Origin: Lysobacterales bacterium | GTDB lineage: Bacteria; Pseudomonadota; Gammaproteobacteria; Xanthomonadales; SZUA-36 | Direction: 5' to 3' | Length of the DNA stretch: 64,000 nt | Assembly: GCA_014238945.1 (NCBI GenBank) | Contig: JABAAB010000078.1 | Span: forward strand, 21,572-85,571 | In this document: positions 1 through 9,756 of the stretch, in pieces | How positions within the stretch are numbered: position 1 is the first letter of the stretch | How the letters are laid out: every line of letters starts with the position of its first letter | Translations under genes and position numbers: made by a program | The notes under the pieces: model-generated | The model's input: the letters and a program-made list of their open reading frames with translations, nothing else | Databases searched by the model: none | What the model was told of the DNA's origin: nothing

Positions 1-219
1 ATTGCACACCCCAAGTGGACAGAGCGGCCCTTGTTGATCGTGGTCCGAGAGACCGGGTCCGAAGTGAGTGAAAATGAAATCCTGGCCTACCTTGATGGAA
101 AAATTGCTAAATGGTGGATCCCGGAAGCGGTGGAATTTATCGACGAGATCCCACACACGGCAACCGGCAAGATACAGAAAATGAAGTTGCGTGAGCAGTT
201 CGGTGGTTACAGGTTTTAA
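1..219 (+). CDS. Acyl-CoA synthetase / AMP-binding enzyme, C-terminal fragment
   Basis: The reading frame is open from base 1, so only the last 72 residues lie in the window. They match the C-terminal lid domain of the ANL superfamily (acyl-CoA and acetyl-CoA synthetases), which adenylates a carboxylic acid and transfers it to CoA. The diagnostic motif is [10 protein letters not shown] at about residues 53-62, which contains the conserved lysine that enters the active site during adenylation. The preceding [14 protein letters not shown] stretch is typical of medium/long-chain fatty-acyl-CoA ligases. Substrate cannot be judged without the N-terminal domain. The gene ends about 130 bases before the next start and has no visible terminator. 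Confidence 0.85.
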   Translation: MAHPKWTERPLLIVVRETGSEVSENEILAYLDGKIAKWWIPEAVEFIDEIPHTATGKIQKMKLREQFGGYRF

Positions 220-347
220 TCGTCGTGGCAACCGGGCCATTGAGTATTGAACAGATCCTGAAGTAATTATTGCAACGAAACACCAGCGTAGTCCGTCTCC
301 TTGGAAACAAGTTAACTTCCCAATTGATTCACAGGAGACCCCTACGA

Positions 348-1667
348 ATGAAATCCAGCTTGATCCATACGGCAATATTGACTGTCTTACTGGCGTTTTT
401 GCATTGGCCTGCGGCGCAGGCTAGCCTTACACCCGAACAACGGACCACCGCGGTCGAGGCCATTGCAAAGGTGATTGAAGAAGAATATTACGACGCCCAA
501 CGTGCCGAGGAAATTTCGACCAAACTGACTTCTGCCCTTGGGTTCGGAGAATTCAGCAAGCTCTCAGAAGCCGGCGCGCTGGCAGATGAATTGACCCGGC
601 GATTGCGCCAGGAAGATCGTCATTTCAATGTCAGATTTAATCCACAGCAGAAAACAGGATCCCAACCGGGCCATGACGGTCATGACGAAGACCGGCAATC
701 CGACCAGAGGCGGGCAATGAGTCGCGCCCATTACGGTTTTGAACGGGTTGAAATCCTGCCTGGCAATATTGGCTATATTGACTTACGTATGTTCGCCCCG
801 ATCGAAGCCGGGGAGAAGACCGCCACGGCCGCATTGAATTTTCTCGCCAATACCGATGCGGTAATCATTGATCTGCGTAACAACGGAGGTGGCTCACCCT
901 CCATGGTGCAGTTCCTGATCAGCCATTTTCTGAATTTGCAAGATCCCGTCATCATCAATACATTCGTTAGCCGCACACGTGAACACCCCAGACAAATGTG
1001 GTCTCCGCCCTCTCACCCGGCGGGATACAGACCTGACACCCCGCTGTTTGTTCTCACCTCGGCAGGAACGGGTTCGGCCGCCGAAGGGTTTTCCTACCAC
1101 CTGCGTGCCATGGAAAGGGCAACCCTGATCGGGGAAACCACCTATGGTGCCGGTAATCCGGGTGACACATTTTTTCTGGAAAGTGGCTTTTCAGTATTTG
1201 TATCTACGGGTTCGGCACGCAACCCGATAACGAAAACAAACTGGGAAGGCACGGGTGTGCAACCACACATCAAGATCCCTGCCGATGGAGCACTCGATGA
1301 ATCGCTGTCAATGCTCTATCAGGAATTGGAAGAAGCAACACAGGACCCGTTGCAATCGCTGGCGCTGAACTGGGCCGGGGAGATGTTGGCTGCCCGTAGA
1401 AATCCGGTTTCCCCGAAGACAACTGAGCTCGGGCGTTATGCAGGTGACTACGGAATACGAAAGACCTTTATTGAAGAAGACCGTCTAATGTACCAGCGCG
1501 AGGGTTCGGAGCCTTATGCACTGGTCGCGTTGGGCAACCATCGCTTTACGTTCCACAACGACAATGGTTACAGGATTGTTTTTGAAATGGACAACGATGG
1601 GCACAGCAAGCAAATGAACTTGCTGGTCAGCGACGGCAGTGAAATCCCCAATCAGCGGATTGACTAG
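348..1667 (+). CDS. Secreted S41-family serine peptidase
   Basis: A 439-residue protein with an N-terminal signal peptide (hydrophobic stretch to about residue 25, ending AAQA). The ATG at 348 is chosen because CAGGAG lies about 10 bases upstream and it gives a clean signal sequence; an in-frame upstream TTG at 270 is less likely. Residues about 30-110 resemble the helical N-terminal domain of S41 (tail-specific/IRBP-like) peptidases. The core follows at about 140-330, with the conserved DLRNNGGG loop near residue 175 and the nucleophile region TSAGTGSAAE with Ser243. No PDZ domain is evident, which fits the IRBP-like branch rather than the Prc/CtpA branch. The last 100 residues look like a small beta-rich tail. 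Likely periplasmic or secreted; substrate unknown. Confidence 0.85.
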   Translation: MKSSLIHTAILTVLLAFLHWPAAQASLTPEQRTTAVEAIAKVIEEEYYDAQRAEEISTKLTSALGFGEFSKLSEAGALADELTRRLRQEDRHFNVRFNPQQKTGSQPGHDGHDEDRQSDQRRAMSRAHYGFERVEILPGNIGYIDLRMFAPIEAGEKTATAALNFLANTDAVIIDLRNNGGGSPSMVQFLISHFLNLQDPVIINTFVSRTREHPRQMWSPPSHPAGYRPDTPLFVLTSAGTGSAAEGFSYHLRAMERATLIGETTYGAGNPGDTFFLESGFSVFVSTGSARNPITKTNWEGTGVQPHIKIPADGALDESLSMLYQELEEATQDPLQSLALNWAGEMLAARRNPVSPKTTELGRYAGDYGIRKTFIEEDRLMYQREGSEPYALVALGNHRFTFHNDNGYRIVFEMDNDGHSKQMNLLVSDGSEIPNQRID

Positions 1668-1754
1668 CCGGACCTGGTCCTGCTCTGCTGCTAACAAGCA
1701 TGACGGCACATTTGCTTGACAAGCAGGGATTAATCTATCAATCTCACATTCGAG

Positions 1755-1952
1755 TCTGCAGGTGTCCTTCTGACTGCTCAGTCAGGGGATTAAACGGGAA
1801 GACGGTGCGCCAATCACAGGCTATTCCGTCGCTGCCCCCGCAACGGTAGGCGAAGGTATGGGTCATCGCAGCCACTGTGCTTGGGCATGGGAAGGCGACC
1901 CGTCAGAGGCGATCAAAATTCGCCCTTCGCAAGCCCGGAGACCGGCCAGCAG
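1755..1952 (+). promoter_or_regulatory. Cobalamin riboswitch
   Basis: This stretch carries the ordered conserved blocks of the adenosylcobalamin-type riboswitch: AAACGGGAAGACGGTG, then CGCTGCCCCCGCAACGGTA (the B12 box core, about 1830-1848), then GCCACTG and TGGGAAGGCG, ending GCAAGCCCGGAGACCGGCC (about 1929-1947). It lies 147 bases before the start of a TonB-dependent receptor on the same strand. This is the classical btuB arrangement: cobalamin binding lowers expression of its own outer-membrane importer. The purine-rich CGGCGGGCGGAGG just downstream may belong to the expression platform. Confidence 0.95.
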
Positions 1953-2098
1953 TTTTATTCACTTGTGCAATCGCGGCGGGCGGAGGCATGTGGGTACTGA
2001 CTCCCCGGCACCACCAGTAACCAGGAACAGTCTCCCAGCTTCAACCGGCCACCAAGCGCAACCCCGCGCGTTCGGGTGAGAACGTCCTGGAAATTGAG

Positions 2099-4048
2099 AT
2101 GACAAAACAAACCACCACGGCCGGCACCGCCAGAGCCGCAATAATTTTTATGCTCTTGATCAGCTTGCAACTGCAGGCTGAGGAAGCCCTTAAGCTTGAG
2201 GATATGCTGGTTACCGCCGGTCTTTACCCGGTTTCCACCCGCGATGTCGCCAGTTCCATCACGGTGATTACACGCGCGGAGATCGAACAAAAACAGGCCA
2301 GCTATCTGTCCGACCTATTACGCGATGTACCAGGATTTGCGGTAAGCCAGGCAGGTGGACCGGGTACGCAAACCCAGATACGGGTACGGGGCGCGGAAGC
2401 CAATCACCTGCTGGTTTTGATCGACGGTGTGCGTGCCAACGACCCGGCATTGAGTGACGAATTTCAGTACCAGTTTGCCCTGACATCCAATATTGAACGC
2501 ATCGAAATCATTCGAGGCCCACAGAGCGCAACCTGGGGTGGTGACGCGGTGGCCGGTGTAATCAATATTATCCGCAGTAAAGACGTAGAGAGCCCTTATA
2601 TGCGAAGCCACATCGAAGGCGGCTCCTTCGGTACATTCAACCTGGCAGCAGACGGTGGCTACGCGGGTGAAGTATTTCACCTGACCGGGGGTGCAGCGTG
2701 GCTGAAAACCGATGGCACCAACATATCCCGAACCGGTTCCGAAAAGGACGGATCAGAAAATGCCACGATCAATATTGCGGTCAAATCCGACCCCGGTGAT
2801 GTCATCAGCCTGCGTTTCTCAGGCCAGGTTGTAGACAGTACCAACGAATTTGATGACATTGATTTCTTTGTCACGGGTCTACCCACAGATGCCGACCGGG
2901 AAACCGAATCCCGACAGTCCTTTCTGAGCGCCGAGGCCAGTACGGACCCAAATGACAGCCCCTGGTCCGGAACGTTTTCGCTCAACTGGATGGATTCTGA
3001 AAATGATAATTTTGGTGATGGACTCTGGACCAGTTCCACCAGCGCGCAAACACTCGAATATCGACTGCGTGGGGGAGTGAACCTCGGTCAAGGTGCGATC
3101 AGTAACCACCGCATCAGTTTTGCTCTGGAGAGTGAGGATGTGGACTTCTCACAACGCGGCGAGGCCTCGCCTTTTGGTGACCCCAACCAGGACCAGTCCT
3201 ACGATGTCGCGGGCTACGCGCTGGAGTATGTTGGCAGACCGATCACTGGATTCAGTTGGACCCTGAGTGGCCGACTGGATGACTACAGTGACTTTGGTGA
3301 CGCGCACACCTGGCAAGTGGCGGCATCCTACCAACTGACCGACGGGCTGCGAATACGGGGATCAATGGGTACGGGTTCCAAGGCACCGACGTTTACCGAG
3401 AGATTTGGCTATTTTGAAGATTACTTTATCGGCAACCCCGATCTGAAACCGGAATCTTCACGTAGCTGGGAAGTTGGTCTGGACAGTACTTTTGACGATG
3501 GCCGGTACCAGTTTCAACTGGTCTGGTTTGACCAGGATCTGCGTGATGAGATTGATGGCTTCGTATTTGATCTCGACACATTCCTGTTCACAGCCCGGAA
3601 CAAAACCAGTGACAGCCAGCGAAAAGGACTGGAAGCGGTCTTTGACGCAGTCGTAAGCGAAGTATTCACCCTTTCTGCCTCTTACACCTATACGGATGCA
3701 ACCGAGGAAGATGCCGGCGGGCAGTCCCTGCGCGAAGTCAGACGTCCCAAACACATGGCCACTGTTGCAGCCAACTACGGTTTTGCTGACAATCGCGGCA
3801 ATCTGAATCTCAATCTGAACTATAGCGGGACGCAACTGGACCTGTTCTTCTCACCCGTGACATTTGCATCGGAACGGGTGGAAATGGGTGCCTACACCTT
3901 ACTCGATCTGGCCACGTCCTGGAAATTGACAAAAACCATGGAACTGACCGGCCGGGTCAGCAACCTGCTGGATGAAGACTACGAAGAAATCCTGGGTTTT
4001 GCACGCCCCGGACGTGCCGTCTTCGCTGGTTTGCGGGGACGGTTTTAA
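2099..4048 (+). CDS. btuB: TonB-dependent vitamin B12 receptor
   Basis: A 649-residue outer-membrane receptor. It has a signal peptide (about residues 1-27), a TonB-box-like segment (LKLEDMLVTA), and a plug domain at about 45-160 with the typical DLLRDVPGF, IRVRGAEANHLLVLIDGV and IERIEIIRGPQS motifs. A 22-strand-type beta barrel follows, with the TonB-receptor C-terminal motif NLLDEDYEE near the end and a terminal aromatic residue (GRF). Assignment to B12 rests on family resemblance to BtuB plus the cobalamin riboswitch directly upstream. Length is close to E. coli BtuB (about 614). No periplasmic BtuF or BtuCD genes follow, so inner-membrane uptake must be encoded elsewhere. Confidence 0.9.
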   Translation: MTKQTTTAGTARAAIIFMLLISLQLQAEEALKLEDMLVTAGLYPVSTRDVASSITVITRAEIEQKQASYLSDLLRDVPGFAVSQAGGPGTQTQIRVRGAEANHLLVLIDGVRANDPALSDEFQYQFALTSNIERIEIIRGPQSATWGGDAVAGVINIIRSKDVESPYMRSHIEGGSFGTFNLAADGGYAGEVFHLTGGAAWLKTDGTNISRTGSEKDGSENATINIAVKSDPGDVISLRFSGQVVDSTNEFDDIDFFVTGLPTDADRETESRQSFLSAEASTDPNDSPWSGTFSLNWMDSENDNFGDGLWTSSTSAQTLEYRLRGGVNLGQGAISNHRISFALESEDVDFSQRGEASPFGDPNQDQSYDVAGYALEYVGRPITGFSWTLSGRLDDYSDFGDAHTWQVAASYQLTDGLRIRGSMGTGSKAPTFTERFGYFEDYFIGNPDLKPESSRSWEVGLDSTFDDGRYQFQLVWFDQDLRDEIDGFVFDLDTFLFTARNKTSDSQRKGLEAVFDAVVSEVFTLSASYTYTDATEEDAGGQSLREVRRPKHMATVAANYGFADNRGNLNLNLNYSGTQLDLFFSPVTFASERVEMGAYTLLDLATSWKLTKTMELTGRVSNLLDEDYEEILGFARPGRAVFAGLRGRF

Positions 4049-4333
4049 TGTTCACACCTATCGGATGACGTCGGACCTGTATACTGCACCCCAGCCAAGC
4101 CCCGATTTTCGGTCAAATCTGGTCTCGGCCACGTCGACCGGCCAGGGTTAACTGCCACTTAAAAATTCAACATCGATATACTGATGGAGGGCCGGAATGT
4201 ACACCAGCAGGGTCATCTCAATTATGATTTTTGCACATCACACGTCTAATTCACTGTGATGCCAGTCTCCGGCCTGACCCATGAGGCAGTTACATTGCAT
4301 AAAGCTCCAAACATAAAGCAAATCAGTTGATCC

Positions 4334-5029
4334 ATGACGAAGAAGAACGCACCCAGACCTTACACACTGATACTGACCATCGGTGTCGGTGCGTTGGTAT
4401 TGCTGTCACTGGCATGGCCACGCTTGAGGGCAAGTTTCAGTTACCTGCCTGTGGACACAGCCATTTCCAACTATTGGAAAGACAGGACCATGGACCAGCA
4501 ACAACTCACCGGTCTGATTGCAAGAGCACGTGAATCGAACGGCTTACATGATCACTACCGATACTGGGAAGGACTCAGCGAATTGCAAATGCTCTCCGCC
4601 CAGGATCCGGAAAAATCATTCTGGCAACGCCGCCAGGCATTAGAACAAACCATACTTGCTGCAGAGGAAGTGGTCAGTAGGGCTCCTGCAAAGCCAAGAA
4701 CCTGGCTACGTATAGCCCGCGTCAAAGCGTACCTGCAGTATCCTGATGAGCAGGTGACCGTGGCCCTGAAGATGTCCATTCTTACCGGCAGAGTGGAGCC
4801 CACGTTGATGATAACGAGACTTGAGTTGGGTCTGAACTATCTGGCCAGGCTGGATACCGAGGCCGTATTATTGATCCGCGACCAGGTAGTATTGACCTGG
4901 TCACTTCACAGAAATCTGATGTTGAGCCAGATGAAGTCCGGAGCGCTGGATTTCAAACTTATTCATGACTTGCTATCCGGGTATAACGACTCCTTCCTCG
5001 CTGAACTGGGAGCCGGTCTTGATGAGTAA
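4334..5029 (+). CDS. Membrane-anchored TPR-like protein next to O-antigen ligase gene
   Basis: A 231-residue protein with one membrane segment (about residues 10-28) followed by a soluble, helix-rich region. The alpha-helical, Ala/Leu-rich spacing and the AEEVVSRAPAKPRTWLRIARVKAYLQYP stretch resemble degenerate tetratricopeptide repeats. No known catalytic motif is visible. It ends 57 bases before an O-antigen ligase-like gene on the same strand, so the two are probably co-transcribed and the product may assist a polysaccharide polymerase or ligase. That role is inferred only from context. There is no strong ribosome-binding site before the ATG. Confidence 0.6.
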   Translation: MTKKNAPRPYTLILTIGVGALVLLSLAWPRLRASFSYLPVDTAISNYWKDRTMDQQQLTGLIARARESNGLHDHYRYWEGLSELQMLSAQDPEKSFWQRRQALEQTILAAEEVVSRAPAKPRTWLRIARVKAYLQYPDEQVTVALKMSILTGRVEPTLMITRLELGLNYLARLDTEAVLLIRDQVVLTWSLHRNLMLSQMKSGALDFKLIHDLLSGYNDSFLAELGAGLDE

Positions 5030-5086
5030 TCCATTGCCAGAGTTCAGGCGACCAGTGCACGGACGGTCCAGGGCTCGGGTACAGGG

Positions 5087-6442
5087 GTGAGTATCTTGCT
5101 TCACAGACTGCTGTTAATACTGGTGATACTGGCACCCCTGCCGCTGGGTAGTAACAGAGAATGGTCATGGACCCTGTGTGCCTTTGTCGTATCAGTTATT
5201 TCGCTGGGATGGGTGTTACAGTCGATAATCAATCCCGGCAGGGTTCATCGATTCCCGCCGCTACCCGTGACCGTTTTGTTCCTTTCAGTCTGTACCTGGG
5301 CCTGGGTGCAAACCTGGAACGTGGTACCGCTGAATTGGCAGCATCCGCTCTGGAACATGGGTGCCGAGGCACTTGGTCTGCCACTTTCAGGCAGTGTTTC
5401 ACTTTCCGCTGAAGACAGTGTTACTGCCGTCATGCGACTGCTTTGCTATGGCCTGGTATTTTTTCTGTCCTTCCAGTTTGGCCGGCAACGTGGATTGGCG
5501 CTTTCGGCTTTCAAGTGGCTGGCTTTTGCCGGTTTCTGCTATGCCATTTATGGTCTGGTCATATTTTGGGGGGACAACCCGAGCCTGCTCTGGTTTCATG
5601 ATGAAAGTTTCAGGGGTGATGTCAGAAGCACCTTCGTCAACCGAAATTCCTTCGCAACCTACCTGGGATTGTCGTTATTGTGCGCGATCGCAGTCTTTTA
5701 TCAACAGGTCATGGGCAAAAGGCTTGCAGCCTATACCCTGCCAAGAGACAGACAATCGCAGATCGAACAGTTTGTATTACAGGTATGGAAACCATTGGCA
5801 GCGATACTGCTGATGACTTCGGCACTAATTCTGACCCACTCCAGGGGTGGGTTTCTGAGTACGCTGTCTGGCGGTCTGGTGCTGGTGTTGCTTTTGAATC
5901 ATCGTCAACGCATCAAGAGCAACAGGTCGAAGGTGGTACTGGGAGGGGCAGTGCTGGTATCCATAGTTGCCTTTGTTTTGACCTCTGAAGTGCTGTTGAA
6001 AAGAATTGACCGCCTTACCGTCGACAGCGAATCCCGCATGCAGGTTTATCAACTGACCACAGATGCCATTACGGACAATCCGGTGCTTGGTTTTGGTTAC
6101 GGAACCTTTACTGACAGTTTCCGGCTTTACCGGGATGACAAGCTGGGCGCCCACTTTGACAAGACCCACAATACCTATCTTGAAAATATCTTTGAATTGG
6201 GCTGGCCAGTGGCCGGTGCCCTGTTTCTTTGCATCATATGGATAACGGTCCTGTGTCTGATTGGCGCCCGGGTTCGCGGCAAGGACTGGGTATTTCCCGC
6301 CACGGGTGTTGCGGCGAGTGTGCTTGTCGGTATTCATTCCCTGTTTGATTTCAGTCTGCAAATGCCGGCAATCGCCATCACCTATGCGTGCCTGCTCGGC
6401 ACTGCATGTGCGCAATCCTATTCGTCAAGGCTGTCTGTTTGA
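5087..6442 (+). CDS. O-antigen ligase / Wzy-type polymerase family membrane protein
   Basis: A 451-residue polytopic membrane protein with 10-12 hydrophobic segments. Two features mark the Wzy_C/O-antigen ligase family. One is the large central loop with FVNRNSFATYLGLSL (about residues 183-197). The other is the LTHSRGGFLSTLSGG motif (about 250), followed by a GFGYGTF loop and a KTHNTYLENIFELG motif with the conserved His. Members join or polymerise undecaprenyl-linked glycans at the periplasmic face. It starts with GTG preceded by GGGTACAGG. No other surface-polysaccharide genes are in the window, so the substrate cannot be inferred; pilin-glycosylating ligases belong to the same family. Confidence 0.8.
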   Translation: MSILLHRLLLILVILAPLPLGSNREWSWTLCAFVVSVISLGWVLQSIINPGRVHRFPPLPVTVLFLSVCTWAWVQTWNVVPLNWQHPLWNMGAEALGLPLSGSVSLSAEDSVTAVMRLLCYGLVFFLSFQFGRQRGLALSAFKWLAFAGFCYAIYGLVIFWGDNPSLLWFHDESFRGDVRSTFVNRNSFATYLGLSLLCAIAVFYQQVMGKRLAAYTLPRDRQSQIEQFVLQVWKPLAAILLMTSALILTHSRGGFLSTLSGGLVLVLLLNHRQRIKSNRSKVVLGGAVLVSIVAFVLTSEVLLKRIDRLTVDSESRMQVYQLTTDAITDNPVLGFGYGTFTDSFRLYRDDKLGAHFDKTHNTYLENIFELGWPVAGALFLCIIWITVLCLIGARVRGKDWVFPATGVAASVLVGIHSLFDFSLQMPAIAITYACLLGTACAQSYSSRLSV

Positions 6443-6668
6443 ACTTTCCTGACTACTTGTGTTGATTACAACCGCTTCTGAATCAGTGAATTCCTGACAG
6501 ATACGAAGTTATACCCCGGTAGAAATGTAATATTTGTAACATCGCACCCATTTCCGCGAGCCCCGATTTGACACCCCGGCACCATCTCCGGTGGTCACAA
6601 TTTCAAAACCGGAAAAAATTCGCTCCGTTGGCTCAGACGAGATTGCGGTGGCGGGTAACAGTTTCGCC

Positions 6669-8192
6669 CTAGTATTTTGCTGATTGATTCCGTTCAGGTG
6701 TCGTAGTCAAAATGAACTCCCTGATATGCTCATTTGCAGTTTCCAGATCCTCGCGCCGCAGGTACATCATGTGACCACTGCGGTAGCCTTCAAACCGTAA
6801 CCGGTCCTGCATTTTTCCACTGGGATCGATCTGCCACATGGTGTACTTCGCATCGAAATAATTGGTCGCGCCATCGTAATAGCCTGACTGGACCATGACC
6901 TTCATATAGGGATTTTCTGCCATGGCCAGGCGCAGGTTTTCCCCGGTCTGGTCGTCCTCACGGTCCCAGGGACGAACATCGCCAAACATGTTGTACTTGA
7001 TGTCAGTGCGGTAGTTCAGCACCTCGCGTAAATAGTAATTGATTGCCGGTGTGAAAGAGTGCAGCCAGGAAGTCAGCTCCGCATTGTAATCAGGCCTGTC
7101 ACCTGCATCTTTTTTGTCGATTCCCAGATAACGTGAATCCAGTCTTCCAATCGTCAGGCTCCTGTCACGCAGCAATTCCTTCCAGAAATAGCTGGTCGGC
7201 ACATCAAGATTATTCTGCAATACCGCCTCAACCGATAACCCGGAATAATGTGCCATTTTCTCAGCAATTGCCTGTCTTTCCTGCGCGTCGATAAACCCAC
7301 CCCTGGCCAGTGCCGGCATCAGCTCGTCAATGGCGAAACGCTCGGCCCCGGGCAGGATTTCGTCCAGGTCACGGTTTTGGAGATCTTCATCCAGCGCTTT
7401 CTGATACCAGGCTGCGGCCGTAAAATAGGGTAGCCTGTTGGCCGCCCGTACCGGTCCATCACGCTCCAGACCCAGACCGGTGGGTGAGACCAGGATGACG
7501 CCATTGAGATACATCCACTGGGCGTTTTGCAGTTCCAGCGCCAGACCTGAAACTCTCGTCGTGCCGTAACTTTCCCCGATCAGGTATTTTGGCGAGCGCC
7601 AGCGGTTGTTTCTTGTAACGAAGGTGTTGAGCCACTCGGCCAGGTACCTGATGTCGGCGTTGACACCGAAGAACAACTCGCGTTTTTCCTTGTCTGACTT
7701 GCCTTTCTTTTCATCTCCGTCATCAGCATCGATCATACGTGAATAGCCGGTATTGACCGGATTGACGAAAACAATATCGGCAACATCCAGTATTGAATAC
7801 GGGTTTTCCTTTATCCCGTAGGGCTGCACCGGGTAGCCCTCGTCATCGACCTGCAGAATTCGTGGACCGGTATAGGCAATGTGCATCCACACGGAAGCCG
7901 AACCGGGGCCGCCGTTGAAGGAGATGATCAACGGTCTGGTTTCACGATTCCTGATTCCATCACGCTGATAATAGGTATAGAAAAGTGACGCGATCACCTC
8001 GCCTTTCTTGTCCCAGACGGGTTGTGTACCGGCGGTCGCCGTATATGAGAACTTTTCACCTTTGACGGTAACCGAATGCTCCGTCTGAACCGTGGTGTCA
8101 ACTTCCAGGTAACGGCCATTGGCGGACACCGGACCCGTGAAGGACAGAATTAATACTCCAAGTGCCACACCCCTGCTAATAGTTATTTTCAT
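6669..8192 (-). CDS. Secreted S10-family serine carboxypeptidase-like protein
   Basis: A 507-residue protein of the alpha/beta-hydrolase S10 family. The ATG at 8192 is chosen because GGAAG precedes it and it begins a signal peptide (to about residue 24, PVSANG); the frame runs further upstream but without a better start. Family landmarks are ISFNGGPGSASVWMH (oxyanion region, about residue 90), the nucleophile motif LIGESYGTTR with Ser208, and the C-terminal YRSGHMMYL segment with the catalytic His region. The catalytic Asp is probably in the VQSGYYDGAT stretch. S10 enzymes remove C-terminal residues from peptides, usually at acidic pH in eukaryotes; bacterial members are secreted and poorly characterised. 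It is followed upstream by a DUF2165 gene on the same strand. Confidence 0.85.
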   Translation of the reverse strand: MKITISRGVALGVLILSFTGPVSANGRYLEVDTTVQTEHSVTVKGEKFSYTATAGTQPVWDKKGEVIASLFYTYYQRDGIRNRETRPLIISFNGGPGSASVWMHIAYTGPRILQVDDEGYPVQPYGIKENPYSILDVADIVFVNPVNTGYSRMIDADDGDEKKGKSDKEKRELFFGVNADIRYLAEWLNTFVTRNNRWRSPKYLIGESYGTTRVSGLALELQNAQWMYLNGVILVSPTGLGLERDGPVRAANRLPYFTAAAWYQKALDEDLQNRDLDEILPGAERFAIDELMPALARGGFIDAQERQAIAEKMAHYSGLSVEAVLQNNLDVPTSYFWKELLRDRSLTIGRLDSRYLGIDKKDAGDRPDYNAELTSWLHSFTPAINYYLREVLNYRTDIKYNMFGDVRPWDREDDQTGENLRLAMAENPYMKVMVQSGYYDGATNYFDAKYTMWQIDPSGKMQDRLRFEGYRSGHMMYLRREDLETANEHIREFILTTTPERNQSAKY

Positions 8193-8217
8193 TTTTCTTC
8201 CAGAATGATGTTGGTTT

Positions 8218-8715
8218 TCAAGCGGTCTGTTCATCTCTCGAACTGAGAATAATAAACACCAGTGTACAGGACGCTGAGAACTGGAATGCACCCTCCAACG
8301 AGGCAGAACCGGCGGCAGTTTGCCACATTTGAAAACCTGCCCCCCCAATCACCGCGAAAAACCCCAGCCAGACAACGACACCGAGACCACTGCCAATGAG
8401 CGCGTATTTCTTCGCATCCCTGAACACCCTGGCATCTGCCTTTCTGGCAGCCCACATGGCCAGGGCACCCCTGGCCGAAAGTACACCGGCTGCAAACTCG
8501 CAGCCAACGACGACTACCACGGCCAGCCAGATCAAGGCAGGACTGGTGATGGACTGCAGGAATGATGCCGGGTAAATGCTATGCTCCGCGTTGCTCATCA
8601 CATAGGCGAATGACTGATAGCACGCTTCCAGGTTGGCGACATTCTGACCTGCGTAAACCAGGCACAACAGGGCAATTAATACGACGAAAACAACCTTCAG
8701 ATACCGGACATACAT
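8218..8715 (-). CDS. DUF2165 family small integral membrane protein
   Basis: A 165-residue protein with four predicted membrane segments (about residues 5-25, 60-85, 105-130 and 137-158). The layout and the AYVMSNAEHSIYPAS loop between the first two segments match the DUF2165 / COG5472 family of predicted small integral membrane proteins, whose function is unknown. The start has a good ribosome-binding site (AGGGAAG, 7 bases upstream). It lies only 25 bases upstream of the S10 carboxypeptidase start, so the two may form an operon, although no functional link is known. Confidence 0.8.
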   Translation of the reverse strand: MYVRYLKVVFVVLIALLCLVYAGQNVANLEACYQSFAYVMSNAEHSIYPASFLQSITSPALIWLAVVVVVGCEFAAGVLSARGALAMWAARKADARVFRDAKKYALIGSGLGVVVWLGFFAVIGGAGFQMWQTAAGSASLEGAFQFSASCTLVFIILSSRDEQTA

Positions 8716-8743
8716 GGGTTCTTCCCTGTTAATAGTTCATTGA

Positions 8744-9595
8744 TTATTCGGGCTTGCGAAAACGGAGCGTCATGCGATTTGATTCACCGATGGCTTTCAA
8801 TTGGGCCATCAGTTCCTCGTTGTCACCGGAGGTTGCCAAGGTCGGCGGGAGACGCCAGACGATATCGTCGGTGGTCGGTTGGTCTGCCGGGTTATTGTTC
8901 ATGTCACTGGAGGCTTCCAGCACGAAGCCCGCTTTTTCCATGTGCTCAATAACAAAACTTTGCTTCAGATATCCGCGGCTTCCGTTGGCCCAGTCATCCG
9001 GCATTTCGTCACGTGCCTTGTGCTGTACCACACCCACCACACCACCAGGCTTCAATACGTCAAAGGCGTTTGCGAGTGCCGTGGTCAGGTAACCACCCTT
9101 CTCCTCAAAACGCGCCAGGTTGTGAAGGGCCCGAATCAACACCACGGCATCGGCGGTTCCTTTCATTTTCTCCGGCATGGAACCCAGTTGAAAAGCCGCC
9201 ACGTCAGCACCATCATCGCCACTCCACCCACTGGCCTCACCGGTCCAATCCGCTACCCAGGTTTTCTTGGCGGCAATATAGTCTTCACCAAAGAAACCAA
9301 ACAGGGGATACATGTCCTCGGCATAATCCGCCCCGATCAGCTCGCCATCAGACCCAAGGTAAGGCAGCAGGATCTTTGAATACCAGCCACTACCCGGAAG
9401 TCCTTCAACCACGGTCATACCCGGTTTGACCTCAAAAAACTCCAGCGTTTCTCCGGGGTGCCGATAACCATAACGTGCCTGTACCTTTTCCTCCTGGGCC
9501 AGTAACGCATCCTGTAGTGCGGTGGGTTTGTCCCCAGCGGAAATTGTTGTGCAGACCAGGCCTGCTGACAGCAGCATAATCAGGTTCTTTAACAT
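8744..9595 (-). CDS. Exported methyltransferase-like protein (COG4798 type)
   Basis: A 283-residue protein with a clear signal peptide (hydrophobic to about residue 19) and a strong ribosome-binding site (GAGGGAG). The body resembles a class I SAM-dependent methyltransferase: a motif I-like VVEGLPGSGWYSKILLPYLG at about residues 61-80, an acidic motif II region (IGADYAEDMY), and VVLIRALHNL in the motif IV position. These features match the COG4798 'predicted methyltransferase' group, whose members characteristically carry export signals. Methyl transfer in the periplasm would need SAM there, so the biochemical activity is uncertain. It stands 28 bases upstream of the DUF2165 gene on the same strand. 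Confidence 0.75.
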   Translation of the reverse strand: MLKNLIMLLSAGLVCTTISAGDKPTALQDALLAQEEKVQARYGYRHPGETLEFFEVKPGMTVVEGLPGSGWYSKILLPYLGSDGELIGADYAEDMYPLFGFFGEDYIAAKKTWVADWTGEASGWSGDDGADVAAFQLGSMPEKMKGTADAVVLIRALHNLARFEEKGGYLTTALANAFDVLKPGGVVGVVQHKARDEMPDDWANGSRGYLKQSFVIEHMEKAGFVLEASSDMNNNPADQPTTDDIVWRLPPTLATSGDNEELMAQLKAIGESNRMTLRFRKPE

Positions 9596-9756
9596 GACGG
9601 GCTCCCTCTAATTTTTTCGGATTGAAATTGCAAAAAATGACAAAAAACATTGTGTACTGTTTAAATTAAAGCACGTATTGAAAAAAAATGGTTTCAAATC
9701 GCCTGTTGGCGTAGTCTGGTACCCACAATCCAAGACCCAGGAAGCCAGTTTTACCC

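Noticed and set aside
5825..6415. 196-residue minus-strand open frame
   Set aside because: It lies wholly opposite the O-antigen ligase-like gene and shows no domain or start-site support.
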